This document shows positions 27,168 through 36,400 of a stretch of DNA of 64,000 nt, in pieces. Position 1 is the stretch's first letter. Every line of letters begins with the position of its first letter. A program made the position numbers and the translations under genes. Location: the NCBI RefSeq assembly GCF_000514815.1, contig NZ_AZWQ01000016.1:58489-122488 (forward strand), read 5' to 3'. The stretch comes from Salinispora fenicalii. Its GTDB lineage: Bacteria > Actinomycetota > Actinomycetes > Mycobacteriales > Micromonosporaceae. Under the pieces are notes generated by a model. That model had not been told where the DNA came from. It ran no database searches and saw only the letters and a program-made list of their open reading frames with translations.

Positions 27168-28240
27168 ATCGCGTCCTCCTCGTAGGCGGCGTCGACGACC
27201 TCCGCGACCACGGACGCCAGCGACACCGCGGGCGCCGTTGCCAGCTCGGCGAAGGTGGCGGTCGGGTCGAGCGTCTCGGCGGCGTGGTGGATTCCCGGAG
27301 GAACCGCGCCGGTGAGCACCGCCCGTGCCGTCAGCGCCGCCATCGTGCCGGTGAGTTCACTGGCACCGGTACCGCAGACCGCGGCGGTTCGACCGCCATC
27401 GGGACCGGCCAACGTGACCACCACGTTCTGGTAGGGACGGTGCCCGAACACGTCGAGTTCGGCTGCCCGGCAGAGCAGGTCGGCGGCTTCCCGGAGACCG
27501 GCGTTCCCCGGGCCCGCTGCGGTCCGCAGCGCCGCCAGCACCCGGTCCCCGGCGAAGACCGAGTACCAGTCGAGCTGCCGCAGCCCCAGTGCGGAGGCGG
27601 CCCGGGCCGCCTCCGCACTGAGATACGGCTGACCGGTGACCAGTTCGGGGAAGAACGGCACAGTGATGTCGCCGACCGGAGCCAGCGCGCCCGGCACCAC
27701 CCGGTCGTCCCGCCACGCCGCTGACGGCCAGCCAAAGCTCCCGGTCGCCGCGACGTAGTCGATCGCCGCGGTGCGGGTGAACCGATCCCGACCGCCGATG
27801 TAGCCGGCCAACCGGTCGCCCTGCGGCAGTTGCGCGGCGAGGAGCCGGGGCAGCAGCCCGGTCAGGCCAGGCATCATGCCCGCCGACACCACCGCAACCC
27901 GGGTCCCGTCACCGGTGGTGAGCACGTGCGCCACGGCGTCGTACAGCGTGTCATCGCCGGCGGCATCGACGTAGTCCGCCCCGGCGCCGACGGCGGCCCG
28001 GGCGACGGTGTCGGTCAGGTCAGTCGCAGGGCCGGCGCAGTTGAGCACCACCCGGGCGGCGGAGCAGAATCGGGCCAGGGCGGCCGGATCCCGAGCATCG
28101 ACGGCCAGGCTCTCGACCCCGGCGACCGCCACCGGCCGCCGGGCGCCGGCCCGAAGCGGGCCGACATCCCAGGACCGCAGCAGGTCCAGGGCGGCTCGGC
28201 CGACCGCGCCGGAAGCACCGAGGACGGCGACGGCGGTCAC
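27164..28240 (-). CDS. Saccharopine-dehydrogenase-like NAD(P) reductase
   Basis: 358 residues with an N-terminal Rossmann motif VAVLGASGAVGRAALDLL and the saccharopine-dehydrogenase-like LNCAGP and DYVDAAGD segments. It begins with GTG overlapping the stop of the second NRPS gene, so it is co-translated with the assembly line. Related genes sit in other actinobacterial thiazoline NRPS clusters. A role as a second thiazoline reductase (as reported for enantio-pyochelin, from memory) or another imine reduction is possible; the direct substrate is not shown. Confidence 0.8.
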   Translation of the reverse strand: MTAVAVLGASGAVGRAALDLLRSWDVGPLRAGARRPVAVAGVESLAVDARDPAALARFCSAARVVLNCAGPATDLTDTVARAAVGAGADYVDAAGDDTLYDAVAHVLTTGDGTRVAVVSAGMMPGLTGLLPRLLAAQLPQGDRLAGYIGGRDRFTRTAAIDYVAATGSFGWPSAAWRDDRVVPGALAPVGDITVPFFPELVTGQPYLSAEAARAASALGLRQLDWYSVFAGDRVLAALRTAAGPGNAGLREAADLLCRAAELDVFGHRPYQNVVVTLAGPDGGRTAAVCGTGASELTGTMAALTARAVLTGAVPPGIHHAAETLDPTATFAELATAPAVSLASVVAEVVDAAYEEDAI

Positions 28241-31200
28241 CGGGCCGACCCCGGATCGGCGGCCGCGATGGCCGCCACGGACTTCTCCCCCAGCACCGCC
28301 CGGTGGTCACCGTCGACGTCGAGCTCCCGCACCTCGCCGAGGCACAGGTCAGACCAGAACTCCAGTTCGTCGGTGGAGTAGGGCACCTCACCGGTCGGCC
28401 GCAGCACGGTGATGTCACCGGCGTAGAGGTTCGGCTCGTAGCCGACGGTCGCGGCGAGCCGTGCGGCGAACCCCTCGCCGATCGCTGCGTCGCCGTTCTC
28501 CGCCCGATGCGCCTCGGCGGCGTCGGGCAGCGTCACCGGACGCCACGGGGAGATCAGTACCAGCTCCGCAACCTGCTCGCCGGCCTCGGTCAGCGCCCGG
28601 GCCACCTCCAGTGCGAGGGTCGCGCCGAGGCCGTGCCCGACCAGCCGGACCGCGGCGCAGCCGGCCCCAGTGATCGACCGGGCCTGTTCGGCCGCGACCC
28701 GGGGCAGGTCGTCGAGGAGACCCGCGGTCAGCCCGAACACCGGGCCGGTGGCCGCGAGGTGCGGCACCAGTGCGGTGTACCCGTCGACGCTGCCGTCGCA
28801 GCTCGGCACCAGCACCCACGGGATACCCGGGTTGGTGTCGTCCAGTATCGCCAGCCCCCCGTCGGAGGTCGTCGCCCCGGCGCCCACCCCGTCGGTCGCG
28901 GTGGTAGCCGCTGACTCAGCCTCAATGTGCCCGGCGAGCGCAGCGACGGTTGGCTGTTCCAGGACCTGACGCAGCACCTGGTCGAAGAAGAGGTCGGCGG
29001 CCTGTGGGATCTCGTTCAGGACCCGGCCGGTGATCTGCGCGGCGACCAGGGAGTCGCCCCCGAGTTCGAACAGGTTCTCGTCCCGGCCGATCCGCGGCAC
29101 TCGCAGCGCCTCGGCCCACACCGCCGCCAGCCCGCGCTCCAGATCGCTGCCGGGTGCGCTGGACACTGTGGTCGGCATCGACTCTCGACGGGGCAGGCGC
29201 CGCCGCAGCGCGGCCCGGTCGACCTTGCCGTTGGCGGTGAGCGGGAACGTGTCAACGATCTGAATCACCGCCGGGACCATGTACTCCGGCACCCGCTCGG
29301 CCAGGTGTGTGGCGACGTCGTCGCGTGCGATCCGTTCCCGATCGGTCTTGAACTGGGCCGCCAGCACACACATTCCCAGCTCGGCGATGAAGCCGTTCGG
29401 CTCGGGCAGACACAGCGGCTGGCTGGCACCGGCCGCACCGAGCACATCGAGCCACGTCTCCCGGCCCAGGAAGACCTGCTCGGTGCCCTGCCGCAGATCG
29501 GTGAAGTCCGCGGTGGCCTCGTCCACCCGGACCAACAACTCCAGCGACGTCATGATCTGGTGGTGGTCCCGGGTCATCTCGCAGGCCACCAGCCACCCCT
29601 GCGGAGCGAGGACCGCACGTAGCCGTGCCAACGCCCGAACCACGTCGGTGCTGGCATGCAACACGTCGCCGGCGACGACCACGTCGAAGGAGTTCGGGGC
29701 CAGCCCCTGCCCCACCAGATCCTGGTCGATGTCGAGCGGTTGCAGATGCAGGCCGGGGCGCTCACCGAAGCGGGTGCGCAGCTCGTTGACGAAGAACGGG
29801 GACAGGTCGGTGGCGAGGTAGTCGACCGCGTTGCCGTCGAGCGCGGCGAGCACCGCGGCGGTGGTGCCGCCCGCACCGGCACCGATCTCCAGTACCCGCA
29901 GGGCACCCGGCTCGACTCGCTGTTCGGCGACACGCCGAACCAACGAGGCGGCCGCCTCGTTGGCCCACCGGTTGAACAGGGTCCGTTCGTACAGACCCTG
30001 GGAAACATCTACTTTGCCCTGCGGGAACAACAACGTCAGCGGGTCGTCCTCGCCCCGCAGCAACGCGGGCAGCTGGCCGGTGCTGGCGCGGAAGTACGCC
30101 AGCAGCTCCACGTCCTCGGCGGTGGCGATCTTGTCGACGGACCGCCACGCGGCGCCGGTGTCCGCCGCCGCTCCGGTCTCGGTCAACCCGTACCGGTCGT
30201 CGGTGTCGACGTCGAGCAGACCCGCGCCCGTGAGGGCGCGCAGCCACCGGCGGACCAGTCGGTGGTGGCGCGGCGCGACGCCAGCGGTGTGCAGGAGTTC
30301 GGCTCGGGTGTGTCGCCGGCCGGCGACGAACAGACCCGCCGCGCGGAACGCGTCAAGCATGGCGGGTAGGGCGACCGCGTCCAGCCGGTGCGCGTACGTC
30401 AGGTAGCGCGCGCGGTCAACGCCGTCGAGCGTACCGTCGGCGTCGGCGCACGCCTGCACACCGAGCTGCTGCGCGGCGGCGGCCTCGGAGGTAGCCCGGG
30501 CGGTGGTCACCGACCGGCTGGCCGGCTCGACGAACGCGGCGAGGCGCCGCTCCAGCGGGCTGTCCCCGTCCACCACCACCGCCGCGGCGGCGACGCCGGG
30601 ATGTGACCCGAGCGCGGACTCGATCTCGGCCAGCTCGATCCGGTAGCCACGGATCTTGACCTGCAGGTCCTCCCGACCAAGGAACTCAATGGTCCCGTCG
30701 GGCAGGTAGCGGCCCAGATCCCCGGTTCGGTACAGCGTCTCGCCAGTCTCGGGATGGGTAACGAACCGGTCGGCGGAGCGGGCTGGGTCGTTGAGGTAGC
30801 CCAACGCCAGCCCGACCCCGCCGATGTACAGCTCACCGGTGACCAACTCGGGGCGGGGGCACAACGCGGAGTCCAACACGTGGAAGGTCTGGTTGGTCAA
30901 CGGGCGGCCGTACGGGATGCTGCGCCACTCCGGCTCGACCTGCTCGATCGGGTACCAGATCGACCAGATCGACGCCTCCGTCGCCCCGCCGAGGCTGACC
31001 ACCCGCAGGCCCGGCACCCGCTGCCGGATCTGGTCAGGCAGGGCGACCGGGATCCAGTCGCCGGAGAGCATCGCCAGTCGCAGATCGGGGGCCGTGGCCG
31101 CCGGTGCGGCCTCCAGGTAGTCGTACATCATCTGGAGCTGGGCGGGGACGGAGTTCCAGATGGTCACCGTGTGCGCCGCCACCAGCTCCGACCAGTGCGA

Positions 31201-33441
31201 CGGGTCCCCACGCCGCGAGGAGTCCGGCAGCACCACCGCGCCGCCGACCGACAACGGGCCGAAGATGTCGTACACCGACAGGTCGAAGCCGAGGTTGGAC
31301 AGACCGAGCACCCGATCGTCCGGGCCGACGTCGAAGCGGGCGTTGATATCGAGCACGGTGTTGAGCGCGCCACGATGGTTGATCATGACGCCCTTGGGTG
31401 TTCCGGTGGAACCGGAGGTGTGGATGACATAGGCCAGTTCCTCCGGGTCACCGGAGCCGTCCACCGGGCCGGGTTCACCCACCGGCAGCGTGTCGACCGC
31501 GAGCAGCCGGATCCCGTCGGCCCAGCCGCTCGGCTCGACCCAGGACTGGGCCAGGGCGCAGCGGACCCCGGCGGCCTCGAGGATGGTCCGTCGTCGGGCG
31601 GCCGGCTGCGACGTGTCCACCGGGACGTAGACACAGCCGGCCAGTAACGCGCCGAGTACCGCGACGACCTGCTCCCAGCCCCGGTCGGTGACGATCCCGA
31701 CGAGCTCCTGGCGGCGGCATCCGGCAGCGGTCAACGCCTCGGCCACCCCGGTCGCCCGGCCGAGCAGCTCGGCGTAGCTCAGCGCACCGTCGCCGGTCAC
31801 GACCGCCGGCCGGTCCGGAGTACGCAACGCCTGCCGGACCACCCGGTCGTGCAGCATCCCCGCGGGCGGCGGCGCGGTGGTGCGGTTGACCTCGGCCCGA
31901 CGGTCCAGCTGCGCGCGGGGTGGTTCGGGGTAGCCGGTTCCCGTCCACGCCGCATCATCGATGGCGAGGCGGTGCAGCAGCCGCTCGTACGCGGCGAACA
32001 TGTCCGCAACCAGTCCGGGTGGGAAAACCTCCTCCCGGACGTCCCAGTTGGACACCAGACCGCCGTCCCGCTCGATGTTCTGGCAGTCGATCCAGACCTG
32101 CGGAGTCTGGCTGATCCCGTAGCCCAGCTCGCCCAAGGGGGCGTCGCCGGCGGCCGACCCGGCGTCGGAGATGCCGATGGCGCTGGTGAACACGATCGGG
32201 AACAGCGCCGCTTCCGGGCCCTGCCGACGAGCGATCTCGCGCATCAACTCGATGCCACTGAAGCTGCGGTGGTCCAGATCCTCCCACAGCTGTGCCTGTA
32301 GGTCGCGGGCACGCTCGTGGAACGGCCGGGTCGGTTCGGCATCGACCACCAACAGATCTACCGACGTGAAGTCACCGACCAGGGCGTTGACCTGGGGATG
32401 TAGCGGCATCCGGTTGAGCAGGGTGAGGTCCAGGGTGAAGCGGGACCGGCGACTCCACGCGGCGATCGTGTCGGCGTAGGCGGCCAGCACCGCCCCGGAC
32501 GGGCTGATCCCGTGACGCCCGGCGCGCTGGCGCAGTAGCGCCCAGGCATCCGGCGGTATCCGGGTCTCCCAGCGACGGAACCGGCCGTCGCTGTCGGCGG
32601 GGCGGGCCACCGTGGGCAGTTCCGGTGCAGCGGGCAGGTCGTCGACCCGGGCCAGCCACCACCGCTTGTCCCGTTCGTGGCCCGGACCGCTTCGGGCCGC
32701 CCGTTCGGCCAGCTGGTAGTCCCGGAAGGTGATCTCCAACGGCGGCAGCGGCTCGTTCGGCCGGTGGTACAGCCGATGCAACTCATCGAGAATGACCTGG
32801 ACGCTGATGAAGTCGGCGATCAGGAAGTCGATCGACACGTGTAGAACAGCCCGGTCGTCGGCCGTGGTGATCCGGGCGGCGAACAACGGCCACTGATCCG
32901 GGGTGTGTACGAGGTGGTCCATTTCGGCGCGGACGGCATGCAGCGCCGCCTCCGCCACCGCCGGGGGCCGACCCGTCAGGTCGATCACCGGCACCTCGAA
33001 GGGGGGCACCTCGGGCAGCACCCGCTGTGCGCCGTCGGCCTCGACCACCGCGCGCAGCATGTCGTGCCGGTCGATCAGGGCGCGCCAGGCGGCGGTCATC
33101 CGCTCCGGGTCGAGCTCCGGATAGCTCAGTTCGCCGTAGCCGTGGCAGGCCACCCGGCCGTAGGCGAAGGTCTCCCCCCGACCGAGCAGGTACGCGGCCT
33201 GGACGTCGGTGACCGGGAACGGATCGTGGCGATGCTCCGGGTCAGGCACCAGGGCGGCTGGGTCGGGCGCCGTGTCAAGGTACGCAAGGATCTCGTCCCG
33301 CCGGGCGCGCAGCGCGTCCCGGCGCTCCACGGTCAGCACACCCCGGGGGGCCCGAAACCTCAGCTGGCCGGCCTCGGACCACACCCGGACCCCCGCGCTC
33401 TCCAGCTCCGCGAGCAGGTCACCGGCGGACGACTGACTCAT
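28237..33441 (-). CDS. NRPS: docking-Cy-A(Cys)-MT-PCP-TE (TE nucleophile missing)
   Basis: 1734 residues. A TubC-like N-terminal docking segment (1-55) is followed by a Cy domain (about 70-500) with canonical DFLIADFIS and the Thr and Asp of VFTS and TPQVWIDCQ. The A domain starts near 525, with FDLSVYD, WNSVPA, SGDW and GGATEASIW giving a cysteine-type code. A methyltransferase (about 985-1345, VLEIGAGAGG near 1182) is inserted before the last A motif NGKVDRAAL (about 1400). The PCP Ser is near 1460. In the C-terminal TE the nucleophile motif reads VGHGLGA: Gly1604 stands where Ser is required. The MT position matches the PchF N-methyltransferase. Confidence 0.92.
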   Translation of the reverse strand: MSQSSAGDLLAELESAGVRVWSEAGQLRFRAPRGVLTVERRDALRARRDEILAYLDTAPDPAALVPDPEHRHDPFPVTDVQAAYLLGRGETFAYGRVACHGYGELSYPELDPERMTAAWRALIDRHDMLRAVVEADGAQRVLPEVPPFEVPVIDLTGRPPAVAEAALHAVRAEMDHLVHTPDQWPLFAARITTADDRAVLHVSIDFLIADFISVQVILDELHRLYHRPNEPLPPLEITFRDYQLAERAARSGPGHERDKRWWLARVDDLPAAPELPTVARPADSDGRFRRWETRIPPDAWALLRQRAGRHGISPSGAVLAAYADTIAAWSRRSRFTLDLTLLNRMPLHPQVNALVGDFTSVDLLVVDAEPTRPFHERARDLQAQLWEDLDHRSFSGIELMREIARRQGPEAALFPIVFTSAIGISDAGSAAGDAPLGELGYGISQTPQVWIDCQNIERDGGLVSNWDVREEVFPPGLVADMFAAYERLLHRLAIDDAAWTGTGYPEPPRAQLDRRAEVNRTTAPPPAGMLHDRVVRQALRTPDRPAVVTGDGALSYAELLGRATGVAEALTAAGCRRQELVGIVTDRGWEQVVAVLGALLAGCVYVPVDTSQPAARRRTILEAAGVRCALAQSWVEPSGWADGIRLLAVDTLPVGEPGPVDGSGDPEELAYVIHTSGSTGTPKGVMINHRGALNTVLDINARFDVGPDDRVLGLSNLGFDLSVYDIFGPLSVGGAVVLPDSSRRGDPSHWSELVAAHTVTIWNSVPAQLQMMYDYLEAAPAATAPDLRLAMLSGDWIPVALPDQIRQRVPGLRVVSLGGATEASIWSIWYPIEQVEPEWRSIPYGRPLTNQTFHVLDSALCPRPELVTGELYIGGVGLALGYLNDPARSADRFVTHPETGETLYRTGDLGRYLPDGTIEFLGREDLQVKIRGYRIELAEIESALGSHPGVAAAAVVVDGDSPLERRLAAFVEPASRSVTTARATSEAAAAQQLGVQACADADGTLDGVDRARYLTYAHRLDAVALPAMLDAFRAAGLFVAGRRHTRAELLHTAGVAPRHHRLVRRWLRALTGAGLLDVDTDDRYGLTETGAAADTGAAWRSVDKIATAEDVELLAYFRASTGQLPALLRGEDDPLTLLFPQGKVDVSQGLYERTLFNRWANEAAASLVRRVAEQRVEPGALRVLEIGAGAGGTTAAVLAALDGNAVDYLATDLSPFFVNELRTRFGERPGLHLQPLDIDQDLVGQGLAPNSFDVVVAGDVLHASTDVVRALARLRAVLAPQGWLVACEMTRDHHQIMTSLELLVRVDEATADFTDLRQGTEQVFLGRETWLDVLGAAGASQPLCLPEPNGFIAELGMCVLAAQFKTDRERIARDDVATHLAERVPEYMVPAVIQIVDTFPLTANGKVDRAALRRRLPRRESMPTTVSSAPGSDLERGLAAVWAEALRVPRIGRDENLFELGGDSLVAAQITGRVLNEIPQAADLFFDQVLRQVLEQPTVAALAGHIEAESAATTATDGVGAGATTSDGGLAILDDTNPGIPWVLVPSCDGSVDGYTALVPHLAATGPVFGLTAGLLDDLPRVAAEQARSITGAGCAAVRLVGHGLGATLALEVARALTEAGEQVAELVLISPWRPVTLPDAAEAHRAENGDAAIGEGFAARLAATVGYEPNLYAGDITVLRPTGEVPYSTDELEFWSDLCLGEVRELDVDGDHRAVLGEKSVAAIAAADPGSAR

Positions 33442-36400
33442 AGGATGCCCTCCTCGAGGTCACCGGATTCCACCGCTGCGCGGTGGGCGTCGAAGACGTC
33501 GGCCAGTTGCGCCACCGTCGGCGCCAGGAACAGCTCCCGCAGGGACAGCTCCACACCGTGCCGCTGCCGCAGTAGCTCCACCAGCCGGGTGGCCAGCAGG
33601 CTGTCACCGCCGAGGGCGAAGAAGCTCTGCTGCCGGCCGAGCTGGTCGCAGTCGAGCACCTCGACCCAAAGCTCGGCGATCAGCTTTTCGCGGTCACCAC
33701 GCGGGGGTTCCTCCCATTCCTCGACCGCGTCCGGGCCGAGGAGTGCGGTGAGCGCCCGCCGGTCCACCTTGCCGTTGGCCGTGAGCGGCAGGGTGGGTAC
33801 CGCATGCACCTGTTCCGGGACCATGTAGGACGGGACCCGCTGGGCCAGAAGCCCGACCAGCGCGGTGGTGTCGACCGCGGTACCAGCGGAGGGGACGACG
33901 GTCAGCGCCAGCCGGCGGTGTCTTCCCTCGCCGACAGTTAGGGCGACGGCGCGGGCCACAGCGGGGTGCGCCTCGGCCGCCGCCTCGATCTCGCCCAGCT
34001 CGATCCGATGGCCGCGGATCTTCACCTGGAAGTCGACCCGGCCGAGGAACTCGAGAGTTCCGTCCGGCCAGTAGCGGCCCAGGTCTCCAGTTCGATACCA
34101 GCGGCCGTCGTCGGTGTTGACGAACTGCCGGGCGGTGGTCTCCGGGTCGCCCCGGTAGCCGTGGGCCACGCCGGCACCGCCGATCCACAGTTCGCCGGCC
34201 ACCCAGTCGGGGCAGTCCCGACCGCGCGGGTCGACCACTCGGTAGCGCTGGTTACGCAGCGGCCGCCCGTACGGCACCGAACGCCAGTGCGCAGGCACCT
34301 CGCCGACCTCGCAGGCGTTGGACCAGATCGCCGCCTCAGTGGCACCACCGAGGGCCACGAACCGCGCCTCGGGCTGGTGCCGGCGCAGCCGGCCCGGCAG
34401 ATCCAGCCCCACCCAGTCGCCGGAGAGCAGCACCAGCCGCAGACCAGGAGGCAGCCCGTCGGCGTCCGCCGCGACCAGCAGCATGTCCAGCAGAGCCGGC
34501 ACCGAGTTCCACAGGGTGACGCCGGCCTCGCGGCCCTGGGCAGCCCAGCTACGGGCCTCCCGGCGGTCCTCGTCGGCCACCAGGACCACCGCCCCACCAG
34601 CGGTGAGCAACCCGAAGATGTCGTAGACGGACAGGTCGAAGTCGAGCGAGGAGACGGCCAGGACTCGGTCTGCGGGGCCGACGTCGTACCGCTGGTTGAT
34701 GTCGTCGACCGTGTTCAGGGCGGCCCGGTGGGTGATCTCGACGCCCTTCGGCTCACCGGTCGAACCCGAGGTGAAGATGGCGTATGCGAGTCGGTCGGGG
34801 TCCATCGCGACCGGCGCCGGCAGGGGCGAGGCCGGTGTGTCCGGCGCGAGCACCGGGTGGGTGGTACCAGGGTCGGCATCCGCGATCACCACCCGAGCAT
34901 CGGCCCGAGCGTAGATCCGGTCCCGCCGGTCGGCCGGCTGGTCGAGGCCGACCGGCACGTACAACGCGCCGGCAGCCAGTACGCCGAGCACCGCGGTGAC
35001 CTGGTCGACACCGCGCGGCAGGGTAACCGCGACCGCGTCACCGGGCCGCACGTCGTGGTCCCGCAGCGCCCCGGCGAGGCGTAGCGCCCGACCGGCGAGG
35101 TCTCCGTACGAGACTTCCGTTCCGTCGGCGGCGACCACGGCGACCGCCGTGGGGGCCTCGGCGGCACGGGTGAAGAAGCCGGTGTGCAACAGACCGTCCG
35201 GCAGCGGCCCGGCCGTGTCGTTGGCCTCGGCGCGGGCCCGCCGCTGGGCTACCGGCAACAACGGTGGTCCAGCGGTCTCCCAGTCCGCCGTGGATAGCCA
35301 GCACAGCAGGTCCCGGTACGCGTCGAACATCGCGTCGAGCAGCCCCGCGGGGAACAGTTCCTCCACCGAGTCCCAGTTGTAGGTGAGGCCACCGTCGCGC
35401 TCCATCACCTGGTTGTCCAGCCACACCTGCGGGGTCTGGGAGATGCCCCAGACCAACTCGCCGAAGGGGAACGACATGTCGCTCATTCCGCCGGTCACAC
35501 CGAGCGCGCTGGTGAACACCACCGGCATACTCACCGCGCCGCCCTCGCGGCGGGCCATCTCCCGCAGCACCCACAGCGCGGAGACGGTGTCGTGGGCCAT
35601 GCCCTCCCAGACCTGCTCCTGCATCCGCCGGACCACGTCGAGCCAACGCTCTCCCGCTCCGGCGCGGTATCCGACCAGTAGCAGCGAGGTGAAGTCGCCG
35701 AGGATGTGACCGACGTCGGGGTGCACGTCTCGCCGGTTGAACAAAGTGAAGTTGACCGTCAACTCGGTGCGGCCGCTCCAGGCCGACAGCACCTCCGCGT
35801 ACGCCGCCGCGAGGACGCTGGCGGGAGTCACCCCGTGGCGGCGGGCCCGCTCGGTCAGCCGCCGCCACTGCTGCGGGTCGAGGCGGTCCTCCCGGCGACG
35901 GAAACGCGGTGCGACCACAGTGTCCGGGTCCACGGCCAGCGGCAGCGGTGGGGCCGGCGGCAGACCGTCGAGACGGTCCCGCCAGTACCGTTGGTCGGCG
36001 GCCACGGCCTCCGCAGCGGGGGCGGCCAGAACGTAGTCGCGGAAGCCCACCCCGACCGGGCGCAGCTCGGCTTCCAGGTCACGGTAGAGCGTCGTCAACT
36101 CATCGAAAAAGATCACGATGCTGAGCGCGTCGAGCACGATGTAGTCGAAACTGAAGCCGAGACGGACTCGCCCGTCGCCGTACCGCACCCCACCGATCTT
36201 CAGCAGCGGCCAACGCCCCGGATCGGGAACCCGGTGTGCCAACTCCGCCCGCAGGCCACTCAGCGCCTCGTCGCCACCGTCGCGGACGTCGATATGGAAC
36301 CGGCCGACCTCCGGCAGTACCCGCTGGTCGCCGTCTTCGTCGAAGATCGCACGGAGCATGTCGTGCCGCCGCACAAGGAGGTTGACGGCTCTCTCCAGTC

